Assembly: GCA_014584315.1 (NCBI GenBank)
Contig: JACTNA010000035.1
Coordinates: 1-64,000, forward strand
DNA from: Planctomycetota bacterium
Lineage (GTDB): Bacteria; Planctomycetota; Phycisphaerae; Phycisphaerales; UBA1924
DNA length: 64,000 bases
Direction of reading: 5' to 3'
The position numbers and the translations under genes are program-made. The notes under the pieces were generated by a model. That model was not told the DNA's origin, ran no database searches, and saw only the letters and a list, made by a program, of their open reading frames with translations. Below are positions 49,202-57,860 of the stretch, one piece after another. Each line of letters begins with the position of its first letter. The stretch's first letter is position 1.

Positions 49202-50592
49202 CCGGGCCTGGGGCGTTCTGGATCGCGTTGGGCGCGCTGCTGCTGTCGGCGTTCTTCTCGACGCTGCACATGTCGCTGCGGGCCGCGCCGCGCGCCGCGC
49301 TGACGGAACTGGCCCAGCGGCGCTCGCCCCGCGTGGCGGCGCGGATCGACCGCGTCCTCGACGATGCGGACGCGCACCTGCTGGCCATCAATCTCCCCCG
49401 CATCCTCTGCACGCTGATCGTGGCGGTCGAGTCGGTCTTCTGGATCGTCTCGTTCCGCGGGGCGGAGCACGGCAACCCGGACGCCCCCCCCTCCGGTCTG
49501 GAGCTCACGCTCGGGCTGGGGCTTGCGTCGCTCTTCATCTGGCTCGTGGGGTTCGCCGTCCCGCACAGCATCGCCAAGCACGCGGGCGAGCGCATCACGG
49601 TCGCGTTCGCGCCGCTGCTGCGGGCGGCGCACTCGCTGGTGCGTCCGGTCAGCCCGGTGGTGCGGTTCCTCGACGAGATCGTGCGCCGGCTGGCGGGCGA
49701 GGACGACGAGACCGAGACCGAGGCCCGCGAGGCCGAACTGCTCTCGGTGGTCGAGGAAGGGCGCCACGAGGGCCAGTTCGACGAGACCGAGCGCGACATG
49801 ATCGAGGCCGTCGTCGAGTTCCGAACCACGACGGTCGAGCAGATCATGACGCCGCGCACCGAGATCGACGCCCTCGAATGCACCGACGATCTCGCCGAGG
49901 TGAAGGCCTACGTCCGCGATCGGGGGCACTCGCGCGTGCCGGTCTACGAGGACGACCTCGACCACATCCTCGGCATCCTGTACGCCAAGGACCTGCTGCG
50001 GTGGATGGCATCCGAGGCCGCCGAGCGCGGCGACCCGTTCAGCCTCCGCGCCATTCTCCGGCCCGCCCACTTCGTCCCGGAGACGAAGACGGTCCGGCAG
50101 CTCATGCGCGAACTGCTCGAGAAGAAGGTGCACATCGCCATCGTCGCCGACGAGTACGGCGGCACCGCGGGCCTCGTCACCATCGAGGACATCGTCGAGG
50201 AGATCTTCGGCGACATCCAGGACGAGTACGAGACAGCCGAGGACGAGGCCCCCGAAGTCGTCCTCCTCGAAGGGGCGGCCGAGATCGACGGTCGCGTCCA
50301 CGTCGCCGACGCCAACGACGAACTCGAGCCGCTCGGCATCGAACTCCCCGAGAGCGAGGACTACGACACCGTCGGCGGCCTCGTCACCGTCACGCTCGGA
50401 CGCATCCCGGACGCGGGCGAACGCCTCCGCCACGACGGCGTGGTGATCACGGTGCTGGAGGCCGAACCGACCCGCGTCTGCCGCGTGCGCGTCGAACCCG
50501 CCGACCGCACCGCCCCCGCCGACGCCACCGTGCCGCCCGAGGAGGACGAGCGTCGCGATGCCGACACCCGCGCGGCGACCGACGGCGCCTGA
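49198..50592 (+). CDS. Hemolysin-C/CorC-type CNNM-CBS membrane protein
   Basis: A 464-residue protein. The DUF21/CNNM part has three to four membrane helices (about 5-30, 65-90, 100-130), including LINLPRILCTLIVAVESVF-like sequence. It is followed by a CBS pair: VEQIMTPRTEIDALECTDDL and ILRPAHFVPETKTVRQLMRELL. A CorC/HlyC C-terminal domain follows, with FGDIQDEYETAEDE. These proteins are implicated in Mg2+/Co2+ efflux. GTG start, overlapping ybeY by 4 nt. The C-terminus ends in a long acidic/Arg tail. mgtE elsewhere in the window suggests Mg2+ control. Confidence 0.88.
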   Translation: MTGPGAFWIALGALLLSAFFSTLHMSLRAAPRAALTELAQRRSPRVAARIDRVLDDADAHLLAINLPRILCTLIVAVESVFWIVSFRGAEHGNPDAPPSGLELTLGLGLASLFIWLVGFAVPHSIAKHAGERITVAFAPLLRAAHSLVRPVSPVVRFLDEIVRRLAGEDDETETEAREAELLSVVEEGRHEGQFDETERDMIEAVVEFRTTTVEQIMTPRTEIDALECTDDLAEVKAYVRDRGHSRVPVYEDDLDHILGILYAKDLLRWMASEAAERGDPFSLRAILRPAHFVPETKTVRQLMRELLEKKVHIAIVADEYGGTAGLVTIEDIVEEIFGDIQDEYETAEDEAPEVVLLEGAAEIDGRVHVADANDELEPLGIELPESEDYDTVGGLVTVTLGRIPDAGERLRHDGVVITVLEAEPTRVCRVRVEPADRTAPADATVPPEEDERRDADTRAATDGA

Positions 50593-50629
50593 CCGCGGCC
50601 CGCGCCCCGCCGGTCCGCCGCTTCCCCGC

Positions 50630-50635
50630 TACCCT
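50630..50635 (+). promoter_or_regulatory. -10-like TACCCT 6 nt before the start at 50642
   Basis: TACCCT-GCCCCC-ATG; no Shine-Dalgarno precedes cysS. Confidence 0.5.
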
Positions 50636-50641
50636 GCCCCC

Positions 50642-52219
50642 ATGCCGCTGCGTCTCTACAACACGCTGACCAAGCGCGTCGAGCCGTTCGTCCCCGCGGA
50701 CACGGCACGCATCACCTTCTACTCGTGCGGCCCGACGGTCTACGACGACGCGCACATCGGCAACTTCCGCTCGTTCCTCGCCGCGGACATGCTCCGCCGC
50801 TGGCTCGAATCGCCGCTCTGCCGCGTGGCGCGCTCGCCCGACGACGCCGAGGGCGTGCCCGGCCCGCGCGCGGTCGTGCAGGTGATGAACATCACCGACG
50901 TCGGGCACATGACCGACGACGCCTCGGCTGACGGCGGGGGCGAGGACAAGATGCAGGCCGCGGCCCGTCGCCTCGCGGAGGCCAAAAAGGCCGGCACCCT
51001 CCCGCCCGGCGCGGGCGTCGATCCCGGCGACCCCTACGCCATCGCCGCCTTCTACGCCGAGCGGTTCAAGGAGGACGCCCGCCGGCTCGGCCTGCGCGTC
51101 GTGCGGGACGCCGACCGCGACCCCACCCTCATGCCCCGGGCCACGCGCTCCGTCCCGGGCATGATCGCCATGATCGAGCGTCTGATCGCCAAGGGGCACG
51201 CCTACGCCGTCGGCCCGCCCGGGCGGCAGACGGTCTACTTCAGCGTGCAATCGTTCCCCGACTACGGCCGCCTCAGCGGCAACACGCTGGACCGTCTGCG
51301 CGAGGGCGCGGGCGAGCGCATCGACGCTGCGCACCAGGCCGAGAAGCGCCACGGCGCGGACTTCCTGCTCTGGAAGTCGGACCCCGCGCACGTGATGAAG
51401 TGGCCCAGCCCGTGGGGCGAGGGCTACCCGGGATGGCATGTCGAGTGCTCCGTCATGGCGCTCGACCGCCTGGACCCCGACCACGCGCGCGGTGAGATCG
51501 ACCTGCACTCCGGCGGCGAGGACAACATCTTCCCCCACCACGAGTGCGAGATCGCCCAGTCGTGCGCCTTCACCGGCAACCCGCTCTACGCGCGCATGTG
51601 GTTCCACCCGCGGTTCCTGCTCGTCGAGGGCGAGAAGATGTCCAAGAGCAAGGGCAACTTCTTCACCGCCCGCGACCTCTTCGCCCGCGGCATCGAGCCG
51701 GCCGCGCTGCGGCTGGAACTCATCAAGACCCACTACCGCTCGAACGCGAACTTCACCGAGCAGGGGCTGAAGGACTCGGCCCGCATGGTCGAGCGTTGGC
51801 GGCGTTTCGCGGACGACGCCGCGGCGTCGTCCGAGGCGGGCGCGCCCGACGGGCGGATCGAGCGCGAGTTCGCCTCGGCGCTGCACGAGGACCTGAACAT
51901 CGCCGGCGCAATCGGGGCGGTGAACGAGTGGATCGCCCGCACGCCGCGCCCGACCCGCGCCGACGCCGACACCATGCGCACGCTCGACGCCGTGCTGGGC
52001 CTGCTCTCGCTCGATCGGACGGAGGCGCGCGCGACCGACCTCGGCGTCTTCGTCGGCGTCGATCCCTCCCCCGAAGTCGAAGCCCTCCTGCGCGATCGCG
52101 CCGAGGCCCGCCGCGCCAAGGACTTCGCCCGAGCGGATGCGATCCGCGACCGACTCGCCGCCCTGGGCTACGCGATCAAGGATGCGCCGGGCGGCAAGGT
52201 CGAAGTCCGCCGCGCGTGA
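50642..52219 (+). CDS. cysS: Cysteine--tRNA ligase
   Basis: A 525-residue class I aminoacyl-tRNA synthetase. HIGH motif is TVYDDAHIGNFRS, KMSKS motif is VEGEKMSKSKGNFFTARDL, and zinc cysteines/His appear in FYSCGPTVYDD, WHVECSVMAL and HHECEIAQ. The DALR helical domain and a C-terminal anticodon-binding part (DRAEARRAKDFARADAIRDR) close the protein. It has a low-complexity insert at about 95-130 (SADGGGEDKMQAAARRLAEA). TACCCT lies 6 nt before the ATG with no Shine-Dalgarno, which fits the leaderless pattern. Confidence 0.95.
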   Translation: MPLRLYNTLTKRVEPFVPADTARITFYSCGPTVYDDAHIGNFRSFLAADMLRRWLESPLCRVARSPDDAEGVPGPRAVVQVMNITDVGHMTDDASADGGGEDKMQAAARRLAEAKKAGTLPPGAGVDPGDPYAIAAFYAERFKEDARRLGLRVVRDADRDPTLMPRATRSVPGMIAMIERLIAKGHAYAVGPPGRQTVYFSVQSFPDYGRLSGNTLDRLREGAGERIDAAHQAEKRHGADFLLWKSDPAHVMKWPSPWGEGYPGWHVECSVMALDRLDPDHARGEIDLHSGGEDNIFPHHECEIAQSCAFTGNPLYARMWFHPRFLLVEGEKMSKSKGNFFTARDLFARGIEPAALRLELIKTHYRSNANFTEQGLKDSARMVERWRRFADDAAASSEAGAPDGRIEREFASALHEDLNIAGAIGAVNEWIARTPRPTRADADTMRTLDAVLGLLSLDRTEARATDLGVFVGVDPSPEVEALLRDRAEARRAKDFARADAIRDRLAALGYAIKDAPGGKVEVRRA

Positions 52220-52225
52220 GCACGA

Positions 52226-52492
52226 TCACTCGTCGCGCACGATCACCCGCACGTTCCGGCGGCCGTCGTCGTGGAAGACGCGCGCGACCGCGCGACGGAC
52301 GGCGATGACCGCCGCCAGCACGCCGACGAGCAACGCACCGACGATCAGCGCGGGAACCACAAGCAGCACGCCGAGTCCGACGGCGACGATGAGCACGAGC
52401 GCGGCGACGACGCGTGCGCCCGGGGGCGGGCGGCCGACGCCCGGGGACGACGAGAACCCCGCTCGCGCCGTGGTGATGCGCCACTGCTCCAC
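52226..52492 (-). CDS. Small hypothetical membrane protein, 88 aa
   Basis: Two hydrophobic helices (GARVVAALVLIVAVGLGVLLVVPALIVGALLVGVLAAVIAV), then a basic C-terminus (RRAVARVFHDDGRRNVRVIVRDE) that would face the cytoplasm. GTG start with TACGAT ending 5 nt upstream and no Shine-Dalgarno; this geometry supports it as a real gene. Convergent with cysS, 6 nt apart. No family recognised. Confidence 0.6.
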   Translation of the reverse strand: MEQWRITTARAGFSSSPGVGRPPPGARVVAALVLIVAVGLGVLLVVPALIVGALLVGVLAAVIAVRRAVARVFHDDGRRNVRVIVRDE

Positions 52493-52497
52493 GGGTC

Positions 52498-52503
52498 ATC
52501 GTA
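52498..52503 (-). promoter_or_regulatory. -10-like TACGAT 5 nt before the start at 52492
   Basis: Minus strand reads TACGAT-GACCC-GTG. Leaderless geometry with a GTG start. Confidence 0.5.
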
Positions 52504-52870
52504 GCGCCGGAAGAAATGCACCCCGGCGGCCGGCTTGCGCCTGACCGCACGGGGTGCGGAGGGTGACTCTTCGACTCTTCGCTTCGCGCGGATCACAAAC
52601 CGCGGCGCTGGGCGCGCGGCGGCAACGTCCGATCGTCGTACCGAGTGTGCGCCGTCCCTCCTCCCGGGCGGCTCCCACCGAATCCCGTGCAGCGCCGCCG
52701 ACGATGGCGGCGCCGACCTCCGTGTCTCTCTCGCACCATGAGAACCGATCCGGCCTCGCACCGCAACCCAACCGTACACCGAATCCGATCGGAATCCGGG
52801 CCTTTTCGCGCACAATGAGGGCCGGAACGACGGTTCCGGCCCGGGGGCGTGCTGTCTTCGGGCGACGGTC
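52504..52870. other. Intergenic region, no gene seen
   Basis: About 370 nt between two minus-strand genes. Its only clear structure is the hairpin at 52819-52842. It is slightly richer in A+T than the flanks. Confidence 0.5.
52819..52842 (-). terminator. Hairpin downstream of the PEP-CTERM gene
   Basis: GGGCCGGAAC (52819-52828) pairs perfectly with GTTCCGGCCC (52833-52842), loop 4 nt. It lies 28 nt after the minus-strand stop at 52871. No U-tract follows. Confidence 0.6.
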
Positions 52871-53578
52871 TCAGCGGGTGCGCCGGCGGGGCACAACGAG
52901 CGCCAGACCCGCCGCGGCCAGGGCGAACGGACCCGGAGCGGGGATCACAGTGATCTGGTCCTGCGCGCCGAACGAGCGGAGGCCGACGATGCCTCGGCGT
53001 GCCGAATCTGAGCCGACCGCGTCGAACATCGCGGCGAGGTGCCCCGAGATGCCGGAGGAGAGAGGCCCGCCGCCCGAATCCTTCACCTTGAGCGCGCCCG
53101 CTGTGACGTCGAGGCTCGCGCCGCCGATCGAGGGGTCGTAGTCCGTCACGATCTCCCACACGGCGATCTGGAACGCGGCCGCGAAGTCCTTGGCGATACC
53201 GGGATCGAACTGCTGGCCGCCGGCCCACGCGAACAGGTCGTAGACGCCGCCGGCACGCGCGAAGCCCATGGGCGAGGAATCGGGCATCTCGGGCAGCGTG
53301 ACGATGGTGTACGTGGTCGGGGACGACTTCACGTACTCGTACAGGTCGGTGCAGTAGGTCAGGTGGTCGCCCACGAGGTCCGCGCCGAGGCCGGTGCCCG
53401 AGAGGATCGAGTGCTTCAACTGACCGGCGAAGACGCCCATGCTCTTGTCGCCGATCGTGACCTTCACGTTCCGCCCCTGGCCCGTGCCGGTGAACTTCAT
53501 CTCGACGACGTCGGCCGACGCCGCGACGGCAAACCCGGCGACAGCGATCACGGCGGCAAGGCGGCTCATCTTCATCAT
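52871..53578 (-). CDS. PEP-CTERM-like surface protein with predicted Cys-Gln thioester domain
   Basis: A 235-residue exported protein. Signal peptide about 1-22 (RLAAVIAVAGFAVAASA). The body holds two separated motifs typical of thioester (TED/TQXA) domains: Cys76 in HLTYCTDLYEYV and Gln137 in FQIAVWEIVTD (QxAxW). The C-terminus is a sorting signal, IPAPGPFALAAAGLALVVPRRRTR, a PEP-CTERM variant with PAPG, membrane span and Arg tail. Thioester domains form covalent bonds to host or matrix amines. GGGAG precedes the first of two ATGs. A hairpin follows the stop. The gene stands alone, so the exosortase must lie outside the window. Confidence 0.8.
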   Translation of the reverse strand: MMKMSRLAAVIAVAGFAVAASADVVEMKFTGTGQGRNVKVTIGDKSMGVFAGQLKHSILSGTGLGADLVGDHLTYCTDLYEYVKSSPTTYTIVTLPEMPDSSPMGFARAGGVYDLFAWAGGQQFDPGIAKDFAAAFQIAVWEIVTDYDPSIGGASLDVTAGALKVKDSGGGPLSSGISGHLAAMFDAVGSDSARRGIVGLRSFGAQDQITVIPAPGPFALAAAGLALVVPRRRTR

Positions 53579-53733
53579 GTCGTGGTCTCCCGCGGCCGAG
53601 CGACGGTGGGCGATCACGCCCATTCGCCGGCCACTCACGACATGCCAAACGATGGGGCACGATGCCACACGGTGCGCACGATCCGGCGCATCGCGTAGCG
53701 ATCGGAGAACCTGGGGAAGGTCGGGCGTCCCGC

Positions 53734-54171
53734 TCAGCCCGTCCGATCGTTCCCGCCCGCACGACCCGCATCAGCCGCCAGCGACAACGCCCACGCCGGC
53801 CCGGTCACCACCTGCGGCTGGCCCTCGATCCGCACCTTCGCGTACATCCGCCCCGGCTTCCCCTCCGCCCGCACCGCCTCCCACGGCACGCTCGCCGGCT
53901 TCATGCCGGACCATCGCATGAGCCGCGTGGGCATCAGGTGCAGGTGCGACGAGTCCGCGGCGACGTGCACGCTGAACCCGAAGTTCGCCATTCCGACCTT
54001 GAAACTCTGGAAGTTCCGGCGCACCGCGTCCGGCGCCGGCTCGACCGCCGGGTGCCGGCGCGAGATCGGCCCCCACGACGAAGCCACGAACGCACGCAGG
54101 ATCAGCGGCACGAGCACGAGGTCGACCGCCACGATCACCAGCACGACGATCAGCACCGCATGACCCGACAC
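53734..54171 (-). CDS. Hypothetical membrane-anchored protein, 145 aa
   Basis: One N-terminal membrane helix (AVLIVVLVIVAVDLVLVPLI, about 5-24), then a soluble beta domain: VGMANFGFSVHVAADSSHLHLMPTRL, SVPWEAVRAEG and YAKVRIEGQPQVVTGPAW. The last part looks like a PH-type or GRAM-like fold found in small planctomycete membrane proteins. GTG start after GGGAGG. No family name can be given. Confidence 0.65.
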   Translation of the reverse strand: MSGHAVLIVVLVIVAVDLVLVPLILRAFVASSWGPISRRHPAVEPAPDAVRRNFQSFKVGMANFGFSVHVAADSSHLHLMPTRLMRWSGMKPASVPWEAVRAEGKPGRMYAKVRIEGQPQVVTGPAWALSLAADAGRAGGNDRTG

Positions 54172-54376
54172 ACCGACCTCCCGACGCGACGGTACCTGGC
54201 GCCGAGCCGACTCTTGACGCGCCCCCCGTCGCCGTGCGACACTCTACCCAACGACGCGGCTGGGCCGACCCGCAAGCCCCAAACGGGGTGGGCGCGAGCG
54301 CGACCGGCCGCCCACGCCGGCGGGCGAACCCGGCCGCGGCTTGCTCCTCTGCACCGCGCCGCGCGGAGAAGTCCCC

Positions 54377-57300
54377 ATGCAACGCACACGCCGCGACGCC
54401 CGCGCTCCGCACGCCACGCTCGCCCCCGAGCCGCTCGAAGCCCGCGTCCTCCTCGCGGCGTGGACGCAGGAAGACTTCACCGATCGATTCCTCGCCGGGC
54501 GCTCCGCGCCCTTCGGCGCACCCTATGGGGTCGAAGCCGCCGGCTTCGGCTCCGCCATCGCCGTGCTCGGCGACGTCAACGCCGACGGCATCGCCGATTT
54601 CGCCGTCTCCGCCCCCGGCACGCCGACCGTCCCCGGCTTCGTGGCCGTCTACTCCGGCGCGGGCGGCGCCACCCCGCTGTGGACCGCGGTCGGCGCGACC
54701 GGAGGGTTCGGCGTCGCCCTCGCCCGCATCGCCGACCTCGACGGCGATGGCGCGGACGACCTCATCATCGGTTCTCCGGGCGTCGGCGACGACACCGGCC
54801 GGGTCGAGGTCCGCTCCGGCTCGACGGGCCTCATCATCCTCCCCGTCGATGGCCTGAGCCTCGGCGCGGTCGCGGGCGCGGGGTTCGGTGCGAGCGCCGC
54901 CGACACGGGCGATACGAACGAGGACGGCATCCCTGACCTCTTCGTCGGCGCGCCCCTCGACGGAGCGACAGGCGCGGGTCGCGCGTATCTCCTTTCCGGC
55001 GCGGACGGCACGCTCCTCCTCGCCATCGACGGCGAGCAGCCCGGCGAACACTTCGGCTGGGCCGTTGCCGCGATGCGCGGCGCCCGGAGTGTCCATTTGG
55101 CCGTTGGCGCGCCGGGCTACGACGGCGACGCCGGCGAAGACGCCGGCCGCACGGTGCGCATCGCCAGCGACGGCACGCCGATCCACGCCTTGCACGGCAG
55201 CACGCCGGGCGGCCTCTTCGGCTTCGCCGTGCACGCCCTCGCCAACCTCGGGGGCGAACCGTTCGAACTTGCCATCGGCGCGCCGCTCGAAGACGCCGTC
55301 GCCAACGGCGCGATGATCCTCCCCGCGACGGGAGCGGTCACCATCTACAACTCCGATGGGATGCCGACCGATCGATTGGCGGGCAAGCACACCGGCGGGC
55401 TGTTCGGCTACGCCCTCGACTCCATGGCCGCCGACGAACTCGGCCTCGACAGCGCCACCATCCTCGCCGCAGGCTCGCCGGGCGTGGACGGTGGGCTTGT
55501 CTCGGTCTTCGAGATGTTCTTCTTCGGCCACGAATCTTCGTCGGTTCCGCCCCCGCGCGTCGACTTCGGGCGCATCCACGCGATCCGCGGCCCCGGCGCC
55601 ACACCCTTCGGCGCGAGCGTCGCCCTCGCCCGACTCACCGAGGACCCCTTCGCCGATCTCATCGTCGCCGACGCCCCGACGCGGCTTCCCGACCGGGGCG
55701 CGCCGGACGAGACCGGCGGGACCGTCGAGGTCGTCCGACGAGTCAACTCGCCCAGCATGGCGCGTGTGCTCGGGACTTCGCGCGGCTTGGATTGGATCGC
55801 GTTCCGCGGGCCGACGGCCGACGCGCTCTTCCTGTACGGTCCCGACGGGATCGTCCGGTTTCCGCTGCCCACGCCGGAGTCGATACTGTTCGACCGCATC
55901 ATCAGCGTCGGCGATGACGGCGCCATCCTAGCGAGCGTGCGCCAAGTCCTCGAGTCCGGCAGTGCCGTGACCGCGGTCGTGGGGCGCGACGGTGAATGGA
56001 CCAACCTCCGCGACACCGTGGTGCATTTCGTCGGCGCGCCGGACGGCTTGAACTTCACGCCGCACATGCACGCCCTCGGCCTCGCGCCGGACGGCAGCGT
56101 GATCGTCGGTCGACTCGACGAAGCGACCGCCCACACGCCGGCGGGTCACTCCGTCTGGCGCGTCAGCGGCGATACCGCCGAGTACCTCTGGACCGGCACG
56201 TTCGTCGCCGCGAGCCAGGCGGGCATCCTCGGCCGACGTTACGACAGCACCGATGTCGGCACGGGCGAAGTGTTCTACACCACCGCGCTGTGGCGACCGG
56301 GCACGGGCGTCGAACTCATCCCGAACCTCCAGAACCCCGGCGGCATCACCGCCGACGGACGCATCGTCGGCGTCCTTTTCGACACGCGCGAGGTCGCGGT
56401 CCGCTCCCTCGACGGCGCCGTCGCACCGCTCTTCACGGTCGACGCGGAGCACCCCGTCACGATCCGATCCGTCGACATCGACGACGCCGGGCGCGTCCTC
56501 TGGATCAAGACCGAGCTCACAGCCCCGCACTTCCAGCCGCTTCCGTACTCCTGGAGCGTCGGAGACCTGCGGATGTTCGACCCAGTGCTCCGGTTCAACG
56601 GCGTGCTCGACGAGCAGATCGTCGGCGGGCCGGATCTCGGATTCCTCCCGGGCTCCATCGACAACGTCAATCGACTCACGCCCAATGGAGGTTTCGTCGT
56701 CGGGTGGGGATCATGGGATGGCACGATCGGCTTCGCGCACCACTCCCCCGGCATCGACAAGCGACTGCTCCGCGTCGCGTCCTTCGCCACCCACGCCGTC
56801 CTCGCGGGACCGGATGCGGTCTGGAGCGCGTTCGTCAACGAGCGCGGCGGCGTCACCGTTCTCGAACAACTCCCCGGCGGCGAATGGCGCGCCCGCACCG
56901 CTCGCGACATGTGGCCCGTCGAGCCGGCCGGCGGCGCGACCGCATGGTTCGATCCGCTGCTGGGAACACCCCACTTCTTCCTCGGCAAGTCGCACGTCAG
57001 GAGCCTCGCCGCCCAGCCCGGCCGCGTCACGCACTGGACCGCCCGATCCGTCCTGCACGAAGTCATGTCGTCCGCCGTCATGGTCCGCCCGGATGGGTTC
57101 GCCATCGTCGCCACGCTCACCACCGACGGCGAAATCGTCATCCACGGCCAGACCGGCGACTTCGACGGCACGCCGATGCCTCTCAGCGTCCAGGACAATC
57201 TCTACGACTCCCAACTCCGCCCCAAGGGCCTCCCCACGCCGCGCCTCGTCGGCGCCATCGACGCCTACGCCACGCCCTGGGGCGGGCACAACATCATCGG

Positions 57301-57856
57301 CATCGACGAGCACGGCGACGCCTGGTCCGTCTGGAACAGCCACGAAATCGACGGATGGGTCATCACCAACCTCAGCGAATGGATCGGGAACGTCCCTCGC
57401 TTCGGCGCGGTCACCGCCTTCATCACCGCCTGGAACGCCTTCAACATCACCGGGCTGAACGACGACGGCGAACTCTTCACGCTCTGGTGGGCGCCCGAAC
57501 TCGGGCACGCCAACTGGCGAACCGACTTCATCGGCCCGGGCGAGACCCTCTTCCAGGCCGACGCCGGCATCGACTCCTGGCACAACACCGTCGAAGGCTC
57601 GCTGAACTTCGTCGGCCTCGACGAGGGCGGCGCGACCGTCGTCAACACCTGGAGCGTCGCCGACACGACCTGGCGCGGCGAGATCGTCCAGCCCGCCGAC
57701 GCCGAGCATCCCGCCCGCGGACACGCCGCCGACCCGCACGGCTCCAGCCCGTGGGCGCGCACGCTCGCCGCCCGGTCGCCGAGCGGAACGCCCGTCATCT
57801 TCGAGCGGGTCGGCGAGAACGACTGGCTGCGCACCAATATCGAGGAGTTCGTCTGA
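54377..57856 (+). CDS. Giant secreted protein with LEPRxLL-like N-terminus, FG-GAP repeats and a second repeat domain
   Basis: A 1159-residue exported protein. The N-terminus has basic residues and then PEPLEARVLLAAW, a variant of the planctomycete LEPRxLLA export/anchor motif. Residues about 50-420 contain six or seven FG-GAP/integrin-alpha repeats with calcium loops (VNADGIADF, LDGDGADDLIIG, TNEDGIPDLFVG). The middle (about 430-800) has repeated VxxxGRVLW-type blades. Near the C-terminus three ~48-residue units recur: WGGHNIIGIDEHGDAWSVW, WNAFNITGLNDDGELFTLWW and LNFVGLDEGG followed by NTWSV. It seems built of two propellers for adhesion or enzyme-like binding at the surface. GGAGAAG precedes the ATG. 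It is convergent with the MerR gene, 4 nt apart. Confidence 0.85.
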   Translation: MQRTRRDARAPHATLAPEPLEARVLLAAWTQEDFTDRFLAGRSAPFGAPYGVEAAGFGSAIAVLGDVNADGIADFAVSAPGTPTVPGFVAVYSGAGGATPLWTAVGATGGFGVALARIADLDGDGADDLIIGSPGVGDDTGRVEVRSGSTGLIILPVDGLSLGAVAGAGFGASAADTGDTNEDGIPDLFVGAPLDGATGAGRAYLLSGADGTLLLAIDGEQPGEHFGWAVAAMRGARSVHLAVGAPGYDGDAGEDAGRTVRIASDGTPIHALHGSTPGGLFGFAVHALANLGGEPFELAIGAPLEDAVANGAMILPATGAVTIYNSDGMPTDRLAGKHTGGLFGYALDSMAADELGLDSATILAAGSPGVDGGLVSVFEMFFFGHESSSVPPPRVDFGRIHAIRGPGATPFGASVALARLTEDPFADLIVADAPTRLPDRGAPDETGGTVEVVRRVNSPSMARVLGTSRGLDWIAFRGPTADALFLYGPDGIVRFPLPTPESILFDRIISVGDDGAILASVRQVLESGSAVTAVVGRDGEWTNLRDTVVHFVGAPDGLNFTPHMHALGLAPDGSVIVGRLDEATAHTPAGHSVWRVSGDTAEYLWTGTFVAASQAGILGRRYDSTDVGTGEVFYTTALWRPGTGVELIPNLQNPGGITADGRIVGVLFDTREVAVRSLDGAVAPLFTVDAEHPVTIRSVDIDDAGRVLWIKTELTAPHFQPLPYSWSVGDLRMFDPVLRFNGVLDEQIVGGPDLGFLPGSIDNVNRLTPNGGFVVGWGSWDGTIGFAHHSPGIDKRLLRVASFATHAVLAGPDAVWSAFVNERGGVTVLEQLPGGEWRARTARDMWPVEPAGGATAWFDPLLGTPHFFLGKSHVRSLAAQPGRVTHWTARSVLHEVMSSAVMVRPDGFAIVATLTTDGEIVIHGQTGDFDGTPMPLSVQDNLYDSQLRPKGLPTPRLVGAIDAYATPWGGHNIIGIDEHGDAWSVWNSHEIDGWVITNLSEWIGNVPRFGAVTAFITAWNAFNITGLNDDGELFTLWWAPELGHANWRTDFIGPGETLFQADAGIDSWHNTVEGSLNFVGLDEGGATVVNTWSVADTTWRGEIVQPADAEHPARGHAADPHGSSPWARTLAARSPSGTPVIFERVGENDWLRTNIEEFV

Positions 57857-57860
57857 CCCT

